52,983 nt of DNA, taken from NCBI GenBank assembly GCA_019239875.1, contig JAFAZI010000130.1:1-52983 (forward strand). The letters run 5' to 3'. This DNA is from Frankiaceae bacterium. Lineage in GTDB: Bacteria; Actinomycetota; Actinomycetes; JAFAQI01. Made by a program: the position numbers and the translations under genes. The notes below the pieces were generated by a model. That model worked only from the letters and a program-made list of their open reading frames with translations, searched no databases and had not been told where the DNA came from. This document shows, piece after piece, positions 33,231 through 40,722 of this stretch. Positions within the stretch are counted from its first letter, which is position 1. Each line of letters opens with the position of its first letter.

Positions 33231-33507
33231 GTGTGGATCCTGTCCCTTAATTACGCAGTCGCCGGCTACTCGGATCTCGAGGCCGACGTCCGAGAAAGAC
33301 TAGGAGCCGCCTAACCGGCTGTCAGGACAATCGGAACGAAATGGCGTTGGAATGACTACAAATGACTAGGCAGCCGAAGCCCGAATTAGGCCGATCAGCC
33401 GACTTGCTGGCGCTTTGCGGATGACCCAAAGGTCAAGCCCTCCGGGGGTACGTGCCGAGACATGGTGTGTCGGTAGTTGACTTTCCGGTATGAGCGGAGG
33501 TTGGAAC
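33231..33507. other. Intergenic region upstream of two divergent genes
   Basis: This 277-base gap separates the GGDEF-EAL gene from the NlpC/P60 gene. An imperfect inverted repeat (33455-33462 against 33466-33473, seven of eight pairs, three-base centre) could be an operator. The GGAGG at 33494-33498 is the ribosome site for GTG 33508. I looked for a cyclic-di-AMP riboswitch, often found before such hydrolase genes, and could not recognise its conserved blocks. Confidence 0.4.
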
Positions 33508-34767
33508 GTGCGCGCACGCGGTGGCTGGGTTGGTCGGGCCAGTGTGGTGACGACCCTCGCCGCCCTGCTGTCCGCTGCCGCCACCGCTCCTGCGCTGGCC
33601 GCTGGCAAGTCGGCCGCCGAGGCGACCGGATGTGCGGCGCTCCGCCAGGGCGCGACCGGCTCGGCCGTGAAGACCATCCAGAAGGCGGTCGGCGCAACCC
33701 CCGATGGCGACTTCGGTCCGGCCACGGAAAAGTCAGTGAAGAAGTGGCAGAAGTCCCACGGCGTCGCTGTCACGGGCGTAGTCGACGACGCCACCTGGAT
33801 GGCATTGCCGGCCGACGTTGCGCCGAAAGCCTGCGGCCAGAAGGTCAGCGGCAGCGGCACGGCTGCCGTCTGCGCCGTACTCAGCAAGGGCAGCAGCGGG
33901 CTCGCGGTCGCGGTGCTCCAGACCGCGCTCGAGGTGGCGGTTGACGGCCAGTTCGGCACGGCGACGGCGAAGGCCGTCAAGCAGCTGCAGCGCGACGCCG
34001 GGCTGACTGTCTCTGGGACGACGTCCACCGCAACCTGGAAGGCGCTGAAGCGGCTCGGGACGCCCGCCTGCTCGACCACGAAGACAACTGGCCCGCATGA
34101 GTCGAAGAACGCCAAGGCACAAGCGAAGGTCAGGGCGCGGGTTCAGGAGCTGGTGAGGACGCTCGAGCAGAAGCCCGGCAAGACGAAGAACCGGGTTGCC
34201 CTGCAGGCAATGGCCTTCGCCAACAAGCAGCTCGGCAAGCCATACATCTATGGGGGCACAGGCCCCAAGGGTTACGACTGCTCCGGACTGCAGCTCAAGG
34301 CGTATCAGCACGCCGGTTTGACGATCCCGCGGACGGCCGCGGCGCAGTACGCCGGGGGCGGAACCTTCGAGTCCCTCGACGCGGCGCGGCAGGGGGACCT
34401 GCTGTTCTTCGCGAGCGACGTCACCAAGCCGTCCACCGTCTACCACGTCTCCATGTACGTCGGCGGCGGAAACATGATCGAGGCCCCGCACACCGGCGCT
34501 GACGTGCGCGTGGTGCCGCTGTGGACCTCTGACCTGCTGCCCAAGGTGGTACGGCCGGTCGCCGGCTTGGACCTACCGCTCAAGTCAGGTGACACCGGCT
34601 GGGCCGTCACGCAGCTCCAGGAAGCGCTGAACCGCCACCACGCAGGGCTGTCGGTCGACGGCGGCTTCGGTTCTGACACCGTCGCCGCGGTGAAGAAGTG
34701 GCAGACCTCGCACGACCTCAAGGCCACCGGAGTCGTGCGGATGGCGACCTGGCTCAGCCTCGGCTGA
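33508..34767 (+). CDS. Secreted NlpC/P60 peptidase with three peptidoglycan-binding domains
   Basis: A 419-residue protein. I choose GTG 33508 because GGAGG lies six bases before it; an ATG at 33490 would place that site inside the gene. A signal peptide covers about residues 1-32 (basic start, hydrophobic core, ALA-AG). Two peptidoglycan-binding type 1 domains lie at about 42-101 and 121-181, a Lys-rich linker follows, then the NlpC/P60 domain (about 233-345) with catalytic Cys258 in DCSGL and His313 in YHVSMYVG, and a third binding domain at 353-418. It should cleave peptide stems of peptidoglycan outside the membrane. It stands alone on the plus strand. Confidence 0.95.
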   Translation: MRARGGWVGRASVVTTLAALLSAAATAPALAAGKSAAEATGCAALRQGATGSAVKTIQKAVGATPDGDFGPATEKSVKKWQKSHGVAVTGVVDDATWMALPADVAPKACGQKVSGSGTAAVCAVLSKGSSGLAVAVLQTALEVAVDGQFGTATAKAVKQLQRDAGLTVSGTTSTATWKALKRLGTPACSTTKTTGPHESKNAKAQAKVRARVQELVRTLEQKPGKTKNRVALQAMAFANKQLGKPYIYGGTGPKGYDCSGLQLKAYQHAGLTIPRTAAAQYAGGGTFESLDAARQGDLLFFASDVTKPSTVYHVSMYVGGGNMIEAPHTGADVRVVPLWTSDLLPKVVRPVAGLDLPLKSGDTGWAVTQLQEALNRHHAGLSVDGGFGSDTVAAVKKWQTSHDLKATGVVRMATWLSLG

Positions 34768-34769
34768 TT

Positions 34770-34793
34770 CCCAGCAGTGGGTTGGCTGGCGGG
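34770..34793 (+). terminator. Short hairpin after the NlpC/P60 stop
   Basis: Directly after the TGA at 34765-34767, TTCCC and CCAGC (34769-34775) can pair with GCTGG and GGGAA further on, or a four-base CCCA/TGGG stem can form at 34770-34781. Likely the terminator of the hydrolase gene. There is no U-tract. Confidence 0.35.
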
Positions 34794-34800
34794 AAATGGA

Positions 34801-34885
34801 AACCCCCGGGCAGTCACCTCGGCGCCAGCAAGCTGACGGGAGGTCGCCGACTGGACTGGTCGGCCGCCCGGGGGTTCGGTGACTG
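34801..34885 (-). repeat. Two interleaved inverted repeats (pseudoknot-capable or mutually exclusive)
   Basis: Bases 34801-34811 are the perfect complement of 34866-34876 (11 pairs, mostly C-G). Bases 34811-34818 are the perfect complement of 34878-34885 (8 pairs). The order is A, B, A', B', so the stems cannot nest; they can form an H-type pseudoknot. A smaller CCGAC/GTCGG stem lies between them. On the minus strand the A arm is followed by a T-rich stretch, as in a terminator, which favours a minus-strand transcript. Confidence 0.6.
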
Positions 34886-34961
34886 TCGGAGATTCGCCAG
34901 CGCCGCGCACGGCGGAGCGTGCCACGGCAGGAGGTTCTCACCTCGAGTCCGTTGACGGCGT

Positions 34962-35000
34962 CTAGCGGACCGCCACCTCACAAGTCCAACGTGTACTCAA
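34962..35000 (-). CDS. Candidate 12-residue micro-ORF with a very strong Shine-Dalgarno sequence
   Basis: On the minus strand a TTG at 35000 starts the frame LSTRWTCEVAVR followed by TAG (34962-34964). AAAGGAGGT (35011-35019) lies ten bases upstream, part of a 16-base stretch (35006-35021) that matches the complement of the 16S rRNA 3' tail at 14 positions, with one of the two mismatches able to wobble. Downstream the transcript would contain two CCTCC stretches able to mask the ribosome site, then the interleaved inverted repeats. No same-strand gene follows for more than 1.7 kb, so this would be a self-contained small gene or regulatory RNA. Expression is unproved. Confidence 0.4.
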   Translation of the reverse strand: MSTRWTCEVAVR

Positions 35001-35005
35001 AGCGT

Positions 35006-35021
35006 GGACCACCTCCTTTCC
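35006..35021 (-). promoter_or_regulatory. Extended Shine-Dalgarno-like element
   Basis: Read on the minus strand this is a 16-base match, 14 identities, to the full complement of the 16S rRNA tail. Read on the plus strand it imitates the 16S tail itself. Ordinary ribosome sites in this window are four to six bases long, so this length is exceptional. Confidence 0.6.
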
Positions 35022-35073
35022 GTGTAACGCAAGGTTAAGCCCATACGGTGTACATGCCGAGGGAATTAACAGT

Positions 35074-35100
35074 GGATTAATCCGACCGTGCCCGGGTCGG
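35074..35100. repeat. Small palindrome and adjoining hairpin
   Basis: GGATTAATCC (35074-35083) is a perfect 10-base palindrome in an unusually AT-rich patch. It adjoins a CCGACC/GGTCGG six-base stem (35082-35087 with 35095-35100). It may be an operator for the minus-strand RNA or for the sugar phosphotransferase; no regulator is identified. Confidence 0.35.
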
Positions 35101-35145
35101 CCGAATCCTGTTGTCTGATCGGCGACAGATCTCCGGCCACCTCGG

Positions 35146-35174
35146 CTGACAGCCGTTCGATCTCGCCCTAGCCT
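35146..35174 (+). promoter_or_regulatory. Promoter of the sugar phosphotransferase gene
   Basis: CTGACA (35146-35151), a 17-base spacer and TAGCCT (35169-35174) make a good housekeeping-type promoter. Transcription should start near 35181, giving a leader of about 27 bases that contains a GGGGG ribosome site before GTG 35208. Confidence 0.6.
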
Positions 35175-35207
35175 GGGGCGGCTCGCAAAGACATGTGGGG
35201 GCAACAC

Positions 35208-36707
35208 GTGACTCTCGCGGACAAGGGGCAGTCGATTACCGACGACATGACCCTCGATGTCCCGACCTGGCTTCAGGGAGAGCCGCGCCGACGGATCCGC
35301 CCGATTGATGTCTGGCAGCGCGAGTACCTGCGGATGGTCGTCCTCGTCGACTTCGCGATCATCCTCGGCAGCACGCTCCTCGCGTTGCATCTTCGCTTCG
35401 GTGACGAGCAGAAGGCCATTCACGGCCTGTCCTACGCCTTGCTCAGCATCCTGTTGGTGCCGGTCTGGCTCGCCGCCCTGGTGCTGGCCCGTGCCTATGA
35501 GGCGCGCTTCCTCGGCACCGGCGCAGACGAGTTCAAGCGGGTCAGCTCCGCGTCACTGCGCCTGATGGCCGTCATGGCGATCGTTGCCTACACGTTCCAG
35601 CTCAATCTCGCCCGTGGTTATGTCGCGGTCGCTCTCCCGCTGGGCACATTGCTGCTGTTGACCGGCCGGTACGGCCAGCGACGCTGGCTGCACGCACGCC
35701 GCCGCCGCGGCAAGTCGCTGCACCGGGCGATCGTCGTCGGCGGTGTCGATGGCATCTACGACCTCGCGACGCAGCTCGAAGACTTCCCCTACGTCGGCTA
35801 CAGCCTCGTGGGTGCGTGTCTGCCGTCGTCGAGCGAGGCGTTCGCGCTGCCCGGGGTGCCGGTGCTGGGCTCGCTCACCCAGGTCATGGCGGCGGTGGCG
35901 CAGGCCAATGCGGACTCGGTGATCGTCACTGCCGGCCCGGGAATGTCGCCGGCTGTGCTGAGACGGCTGTCCTGGGAGATCGAGGGCACCGGCATCAGCC
36001 TCGTGGTCGCGCCGGCGCTACTGGATGTCGCCGGCCCAAGGATCAGTGTCCGACCGGTGGCCGGGCTACCACTGCTGCACGTCGAGGAGCCCGAGCTCGC
36101 TGGCGCGCGGCAGGCGGTCAAGGCAATCGTCGAGTGGCTGTTCGCGACCATCGCCTTCCTCCTGTTGCTGCCCCTCATGGTCGGCATCGCCGTCCTGATC
36201 CGAATCGACAGTCACGGCCCGCCGCTGTTCCGCCAGACCCGCGTCGGCAAGGCCGGTCGGGAGTTCACCGTCTACAAGATGCGCACGATGCGCGCGGACG
36301 CCGAGTCACTGCTCGAGTCGCTGCGCGAGCAGAACGAGGCCTCCGACGGCCTGCTGTTCAAGATGCGTGAGGACCCGCGGATCACCCGGGTCGGCAAGTA
36401 CTTGCGCAAGTGGTCGATCGACGAGCTGCCGCAGCTTTGGAACGTCGTCCGTGGCGACATGGCGCTCGTCGGCCCGCGGCCGCCGCTGCCGGGTGAGGTG
36501 GCGCAGTACGGCGCGGAGGTCGCCCGGCGGTTGTTGGTCAGGCCAGGCATCACCGGCTTGTGGCAGGTGTCGGGTCGCTCCAATCTGAGCTGGGACGACA
36601 GCGTCCGGCTCGACCTGTACTACGTCGAGAACTGGTCGCTCTCCCTGGACCTGATGATTGTCTGGAAGACGTTCTTCGCGATCTTCCGGAAGGAAGGCGC
36701 TTTCTAG
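35208..36707 (+). CDS. Polyprenyl-phosphate sugar-1-phosphate transferase (WbaP/CpsE type)
   Basis: A 499-residue protein. I prefer GTG 35208, with GGGGG six bases upstream, over the ATG at 35193. The N-terminal half has four to five membrane segments and a nucleotide-binding-like region (AIVVGGVDGIYDLA). After a membrane hairpin near residue 310 comes the catalytic bacterial sugar transferase domain: RQTRVGKAGREFTVYKMRTM, KWSIDELPQLWNVVRGDMALVGPRPPLPGEV and ITGLWQVSGRS. It moves a sugar-1-phosphate from a nucleotide sugar to undecaprenyl phosphate, the first step of the glycan. The donor cannot be told. Its TAG and that of the convergent Wzc-like gene share a CTAG. Confidence 0.95.
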   Translation: MTLADKGQSITDDMTLDVPTWLQGEPRRRIRPIDVWQREYLRMVVLVDFAIILGSTLLALHLRFGDEQKAIHGLSYALLSILLVPVWLAALVLARAYEARFLGTGADEFKRVSSASLRLMAVMAIVAYTFQLNLARGYVAVALPLGTLLLLTGRYGQRRWLHARRRRGKSLHRAIVVGGVDGIYDLATQLEDFPYVGYSLVGACLPSSSEAFALPGVPVLGSLTQVMAAVAQANADSVIVTAGPGMSPAVLRRLSWEIEGTGISLVVAPALLDVAGPRISVRPVAGLPLLHVEEPELAGARQAVKAIVEWLFATIAFLLLLPLMVGIAVLIRIDSHGPPLFRQTRVGKAGREFTVYKMRTMRADAESLLESLREQNEASDGLLFKMREDPRITRVGKYLRKWSIDELPQLWNVVRGDMALVGPRPPLPGEVAQYGAEVARRLLVRPGITGLWQVSGRSNLSWDDSVRLDLYYVENWSLSLDLMIVWKTFFAIFRKEGAF

Positions 36708-38506
36708 CGAAGGAGGTCACCGGCGTCTTCGCGCCGGTCGTCGTGATCGTGGCCGGATGTGGCGCTGGGCTCAGCACCGTTCGTCGTGGCCGGAGCCGCG
36801 GGAGCTGGCTTCACGAAGCTTGCCGGCTCCCCTGAGGCGGGCGGGTTCGCCGCCGACGCGGGTGACGGGGAGGTCGGAGGAGGCGTCGCGGGAGCCTGCG
36901 AAGCGGGGGACGGCGGCGTCGACGAGACGAACGGCGTCGGATAGCTCTGCGCGGGGCGCGGCGCAGGGCGCGGCGGGATGGTCGGCGAGGACACCGGAGT
37001 GCTCGCGCCCGGAGTGCTCGAGCCCGGGCGGGTTGGCGCCGGTGCAGGCCTGGTGGCTCGGGCAGGCGGCGGTGGGCGGCGTCGCGAGACTGGCTGTGCT
37101 GGGCCGCCTGGCGGCAACGGCGGTACGGGGCCCGGCGACGGCGGCGCCGGCCGGTCGGCGTACGCAGTGCTGTAGTCGTAGTAGTAGGCATGCGCGCCCT
37201 TGGTGGGTGCCATGTTGATCACACACCCGAGCAACCGTGCGCTGACGCTCCTCAGCGCCTCCGTCGAGCGTTGGAGCTGGTCGCGGGTGGTCTTGCCCGA
37301 GCGGACGATCAGCACCGCGCCGCTGGTCTGGGTGGCGATCACCGCGGCGTCAGTGACGGGCAGGAGGGGCGGGGCGTCGAGCAGGACGATGTCGTAGGTC
37401 GCTTCGGCACGTGCCAGCAGCGCGGCCATGCCGCGTGAGGCGAGCAGCTCGCTCGGGTTTGGGGGCGGCGGGCCCGACGGCAGAACATGCAGGGGGATGT
37501 TGCCCCACTGCTGGCTGGCGTCCTCTGGCGACACGGTCCCGACGAGCACGTTCGTGAGGCCGACGGAGTCCGAGAGACCCAGGTAGCGCGCGGCGCGCGG
37601 GCGCCGGAGGTCGGCTTCGATCAGCAGGACCTTCTTGCCGCCCTGCGCGAGGGCGATCGCGAGGTTGCAGGCCGTGGTGGTCTTGCCCTCGTCCGGAACC
37701 GAACTCGTGAAGACGATCGAGCGTGGTGCCTCGTCCACGTCGATGAACTGCAGGTTCGTCCGCAGGGCTCGGAAGGCCTCCGACCGCGGCGAGTGCCCGC
37801 CTTGAGCAATCACCAGAGGGTGCAGCTCAGCGTCATCGTCGAAGCCGATGACCCCGAGCGTCCCGATGCCGGCGACCGACTGAACATCCTGTGAGGTGCG
37901 AATCGTGTTGTCGCTGGCCTCGCGGTAGACGGCCCCAGCGATACCGAGACCGAGACCGATGATCAGGCCGATGATGAGGTCGAGCGTGGTCTTCGGGCTC
38001 ACCGGGCTGGTTGGGAGCTCCGCCCGCTTGACCACCGTGACCTTGACCGGGGGGGTCTTCGCGCCCGAGGTGGTCTCCAGGTTGGTGGCATAGGTCGCGA
38101 ACTCGTCGCTCACGGCGTTCGCAATCGCCTGCGCCCGCGCTGGCGACTTGTCCGTCACGTGGACGTTGACGAGCACCGTGCTGGCCGGCGCTGACGCAGA
38201 GATCTCGTGGGCCACCTGCTGGGCGGTCAGCCCGCCGCCGACCTTGGTGGCGACCGGGCCGGTGATCTGCAGGCTGTTCATGATCTCGGCGTAGGACTGC
38301 ACGCGGTCCTGTGAGAACTGACTGCCCTGCTCGATGCTGCCGATGGCCGTCGTGTCCTTGGCGGCGACGAACAGCTGCGTCGAGGCCTGGTACTTCGGCG
38401 TCGCGTGCCACACGAAAAGCGCAGCGATCGCTACGCACACGAGCACGCAGATCGCGAGTACTCGCCAGCGCTTCCGGAAGACTCTTAGATACTCGTTGAA
38501 GCTCAA
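36704..38506 (-). CDS. Wzc/CpsCD-type polysaccharide co-polymerase and tyrosine kinase
   Basis: A 600-residue protein from a TTG with AGGA six bases upstream. The Wzz domain has membrane segments near 15-34 and 173-193 and the proline motif PTSPVSPKTTLD before the second. The cytoplasmic BY-kinase domain has Walker A SSVPDEGKTTT at 268-278, Walker A' LLIEADLRRP at 294-303 and Walker B VLLDAP at 374-379. A tyrosine cluster (441-443, 445, 449) is where autophosphorylation usually occurs. Uniquely, a ~148-residue Pro/Ser/Ala-rich tail follows it, instead of the protein ending there. It should control chain length and export or ligation by phosphorylation cycling. It ends tail to tail with the phosphotransferase gene. 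Confidence 0.94.
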   Translation of the reverse strand: MSFNEYLRVFRKRWRVLAICVLVCVAIAALFVWHATPKYQASTQLFVAAKDTTAIGSIEQGSQFSQDRVQSYAEIMNSLQITGPVATKVGGGLTAQQVAHEISASAPASTVLVNVHVTDKSPARAQAIANAVSDEFATYATNLETTSGAKTPPVKVTVVKRAELPTSPVSPKTTLDLIIGLIIGLGLGIAGAVYREASDNTIRTSQDVQSVAGIGTLGVIGFDDDAELHPLVIAQGGHSPRSEAFRALRTNLQFIDVDEAPRSIVFTSSVPDEGKTTTACNLAIALAQGGKKVLLIEADLRRPRAARYLGLSDSVGLTNVLVGTVSPEDASQQWGNIPLHVLPSGPPPPNPSELLASRGMAALLARAEATYDIVLLDAPPLLPVTDAAVIATQTSGAVLIVRSGKTTRDQLQRSTEALRSVSARLLGCVINMAPTKGAHAYYYDYSTAYADRPAPPSPGPVPPLPPGGPAQPVSRRRPPPPARATRPAPAPTRPGSSTPGASTPVSSPTIPPRPAPRPAQSYPTPFVSSTPPSPASQAPATPPPTSPSPASAANPPASGEPASFVKPAPAAPATTNGAEPSATSGHDHDDRREDAGDLLR

Positions 38507-38573
38507 GCAACGTCCTATCGGAAGTTCACTGCCGGCGAGTGGAAACGGTGCTTATGCTACGCCAACGGGGCGT

Positions 38574-39455
38574 TTACGCCGAGTCGAAGGATCCGGTGAG
38601 CTCGTCGCCGAGCGTGAGAATCGCCTCGTGAAGCGCGTCTCTCCAGTGCGGCATCTCGGGCAGGCCTGCCGCCAGCCATTTTCGCTGTGAAAGCACTGAA
38701 TACGCAGGTCGAGGCGCTGGGCGGGGGAACGCGGCGGTCGTCGTCGGAACCACCCGAGCGGGGTCGAGGCCCAGCTCGGCGAAGATTGCCCGCGCAAACA
38801 CATGCCAGCTCGCCTCGCCGCCACCGGTGCAGTGCCACAGGCCCGGCTCGGCATCGGCGGTCGCAAGCGCGGTGATGGCGCGGGCGAGGTGCAGCGACCA
38901 GGTCGGTGCTCCGATCTGGTCGTCGACCACCTTCAGGATCTCCTGGCGCTCGGCGAGGGTCGCCATCGTCCGCACGAAGTTGGGGCCGGCCGCGCCGTAC
39001 ACCCATGCCGTACGGACGATGTGCGCGTCCCCACCGGCCGCACGGACGGCCGCCTCACCCGCCGCCTTCGATCTGCCGTACGCGGACTGCGGCGATATCG
39101 GCTCGTCGACCTCGTACGGTGCGGTCGCCTCGCCGGCGAACACGTAATCGGTGGACAGATGGATGAGCCGGGCGCCGTGCGCCGCGCACCATCGCGCAAG
39201 ATGCCCGGGCCCTTCACCGTTGATCGCGAATGCGGTGCGTTCGTCGTCCTCGGCCGCATCGACTGCGGTGTAGGCGGCACAGTTCACGACGACCGCGGGC
39301 GCAGCGTCGCTGAGGACGAGCTCGACCTGGTCTGCGTCCGAGACGTCCAGGGTGCGGCGGTCGCAGCCGATGACATCGGCGCGATAGGCCTGAAGCAGGT
39401 CGACGACGTCCGACCCGACCTGGCCCGCGGCGCCGGTCACCAGCCAGCGGGTCAT
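38574..39455 (-). CDS. rfbD: dTDP-4-dehydrorhamnose reductase
   Basis: A 293-residue extended SDR from ATG 39455. It has the Rossmann motif WLVTGAAGQVGS at the N-terminus, VVNCAAYTAVDAAE, the family-specific LSTDYVFAG, and the catalytic YGRSKAAGE, followed by RTAWVYGAAGPNFV. It reduces dTDP-4-dehydro-L-rhamnose to dTDP-L-rhamnose with NAD(P)H, the last step of the rhamnose donor pathway. It lies about 3 kb from rfbB and 6.4 kb from rfbA/rfbC, so the four genes are scattered but complete in this window. Confidence 0.96.
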   Translation of the reverse strand: MTRWLVTGAAGQVGSDVVDLLQAYRADVIGCDRRTLDVSDADQVELVLSDAAPAVVVNCAAYTAVDAAEDDERTAFAINGEGPGHLARWCAAHGARLIHLSTDYVFAGEATAPYEVDEPISPQSAYGRSKAAGEAAVRAAGGDAHIVRTAWVYGAAGPNFVRTMATLAERQEILKVVDDQIGAPTWSLHLARAITALATADAEPGLWHCTGGGEASWHVFARAIFAELGLDPARVVPTTTAAFPRPAPRPAYSVLSQRKWLAAGLPEMPHWRDALHEAILTLGDELTGSFDSA

Positions 39456-39461
39456 AGGAGA

Positions 39462-39467
39462 ACGGTA
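39462..39467 (-). promoter_or_regulatory. Putative -10 box, leaderless, for rfbD
   Basis: TACCGT on the minus strand, six bases before ATG 39455. It lies just beyond the stop of the DUF1501 gene, so rfbD may be transcribed on its own. A leaderless start is implied, although the six bases TCTCCT contain no ribosome site. Confidence 0.4.
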
Positions 39468-39474
39468 GCTCCGA

Positions 39475-40722
39475 CTAACGAGCGACCCCGAGCGGCCGGT
39501 AGTGCAGCCCGGGGAACACCTTGTCCACGTGATGGTTGCCAAGCCGATGACGGACGACATCTGCGATGACTCGGCGATAGTCGGTCGTGACGGCAAGATT
39601 TCCGAGATCGAGGTTCTTCGCGGCCAGCCCTGGCCAGTGCCCGAACACCCGCCCGCCCCGGATCCCCTTGCCGATCACGAACATCACGTTGCCGTGGCCG
39701 TGGTCCGTGCCCAGGCTGCTGTTCTCCTCGAGTCGTCGCCCGAACTCGCTCATCACGATGATCGTCGTCCGGTGCATGTGGTGTCCCAGGTCCGCCGTGA
39801 AGGCGGCCAGCCCACTCGCGAGGTCGGCCAGGTTCCGTGGCAGCGCGGCGTTCTGTGCCGCATGGGTGTCCCAGCCATAGGCATCGACCGTGACGGCCTC
39901 GGTCTGCGGGACATGTTTGATGACACGGGCAATGTCGAGGAGTGCGTTTCCCAGGACGGACTTCGGATAGCGGGCACCGTTCGAGGGCTGGTAGGGCCGC
40001 GACCGGATGGCCGAGACCTTGTCCAAAGTCTTGAACGTCTCGTGGGCAGCAGCGGTCGCGGGTCGGCCGTCGTCGCTGTAGAGCCGATCGAGCGCCCGCA
40101 TGACGGTGTCGTAGGAGTGTCCGAGCGTGTTGAGGCTGAAGCCGTCGAGATTGCCCATCGCCGTGGAGCCGTCCCAGCCGACCAGGCTGGCCGCGACATG
40201 CGGGCCGTACGACACAGCTCGGAGGGTCGACTGGGCTTGCGGCCGGCACGCCAGGTGACGGGCGAGCCAACCGGTGCCGGCAGTCATCATGCCGTGACCG
40301 GACTCCATCATCGCCTGGGCGTCGAAGTGGGAGTAGTTCGCGGTCGACCGGAGGCCGGCCGCATTCACCACAGCGAGGTCGCCCCGCTTCCACAGCGGCA
40401 TCAGCTGTTCGAGCGAGGGATGGAGGCCGAAGTGCCCGTCGAGGTCGTGCAGCTTGTGCGCGGGGATGGCAAGCGTCGGGCGGGCGTCGTAGTACGCCTT
40501 GTCGCCGTGCGGGACGACGAGCGACAGCCCGTCAACTGCGCCGCGGAGGAAGAGCACCACGACAGTTCCCTCGGGTCGACCCCCGTTGTGGTGGTGCTCG
40601 GGGGTGGCGGCGAAGGCGAACCGCGGTACGACGGACGGCGCTGCCAGCGCAGCCGCTCCGACCGCGCCACCACGCGCGAGCAAGCCGCGGCGAGTCATCG
40701 AGCGGGTCGGCTCGGGGCTCAT
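39475..40722 (-). CDS. Secreted DUF1501 protein (Tat signal)
   Basis: A 415-residue protein from ATG 40722. A Tat signal (TRRGLLARGG, hydrophobic core, AFA-A near residue 38) is followed by the DUF1501 blocks FLRGAVDGLSLVVPHGD, YDARPTLAI, LHPSLEQLMPLW, GWDTHAAQN, VMSEFGRR and TDHGHGN. The last three resemble metal-binding segments of the alkaline phosphatase/sulfatase superfamily, but the activity of DUF1501 is not established. It starts inside the end of the upstream DUF1800 gene (ATGA overlap); the two are a standard pair in many bacteria. A role in glycan handling is not shown. Confidence 0.94.
   Translation of the reverse strand: MSPEPTRSMTRRGLLARGGAVGAAALAAPSVVPRFAFAATPEHHHNGGRPEGTVVVLFLRGAVDGLSLVVPHGDKAYYDARPTLAIPAHKLHDLDGHFGLHPSLEQLMPLWKRGDLAVVNAAGLRSTANYSHFDAQAMMESGHGMMTAGTGWLARHLACRPQAQSTLRAVSYGPHVAASLVGWDGSTAMGNLDGFSLNTLGHSYDTVMRALDRLYSDDGRPATAAAHETFKTLDKVSAIRSRPYQPSNGARYPKSVLGNALLDIARVIKHVPQTEAVTVDAYGWDTHAAQNAALPRNLADLASGLAAFTADLGHHMHRTTIIVMSEFGRRLEENSSLGTDHGHGNVMFVIGKGIRGGRVFGHWPGLAAKNLDLGNLAVTTDYRRVIADVVRHRLGNHHVDKVFPGLHYRPLGVAR

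Noticed and set aside
33231-33507. Cyclic-di-AMP (ydaO-type) riboswitch before the NlpC/P60 gene.
   Set aside because: Such switches often precede these genes in actinobacteria, but I could not match the conserved core blocks; only a weak GCCCGAA-like and TCAGC-like resemblance is present.
34962-35423. A 153-residue minus-strand frame covering the micro-ORF.
   Set aside because: Its upstream part is antisense to the sugar phosphotransferase and lacks a ribosome site. Only the last 12 codons have one, so I keep just the micro-ORF.
36709-36720. A GGAGGT ribosome-site-like sequence just after the sugar phosphotransferase stop.
   Set aside because: No plus-strand start codon with a sensible frame follows at the right distance; it lies inside the Wzc-like coding tail.
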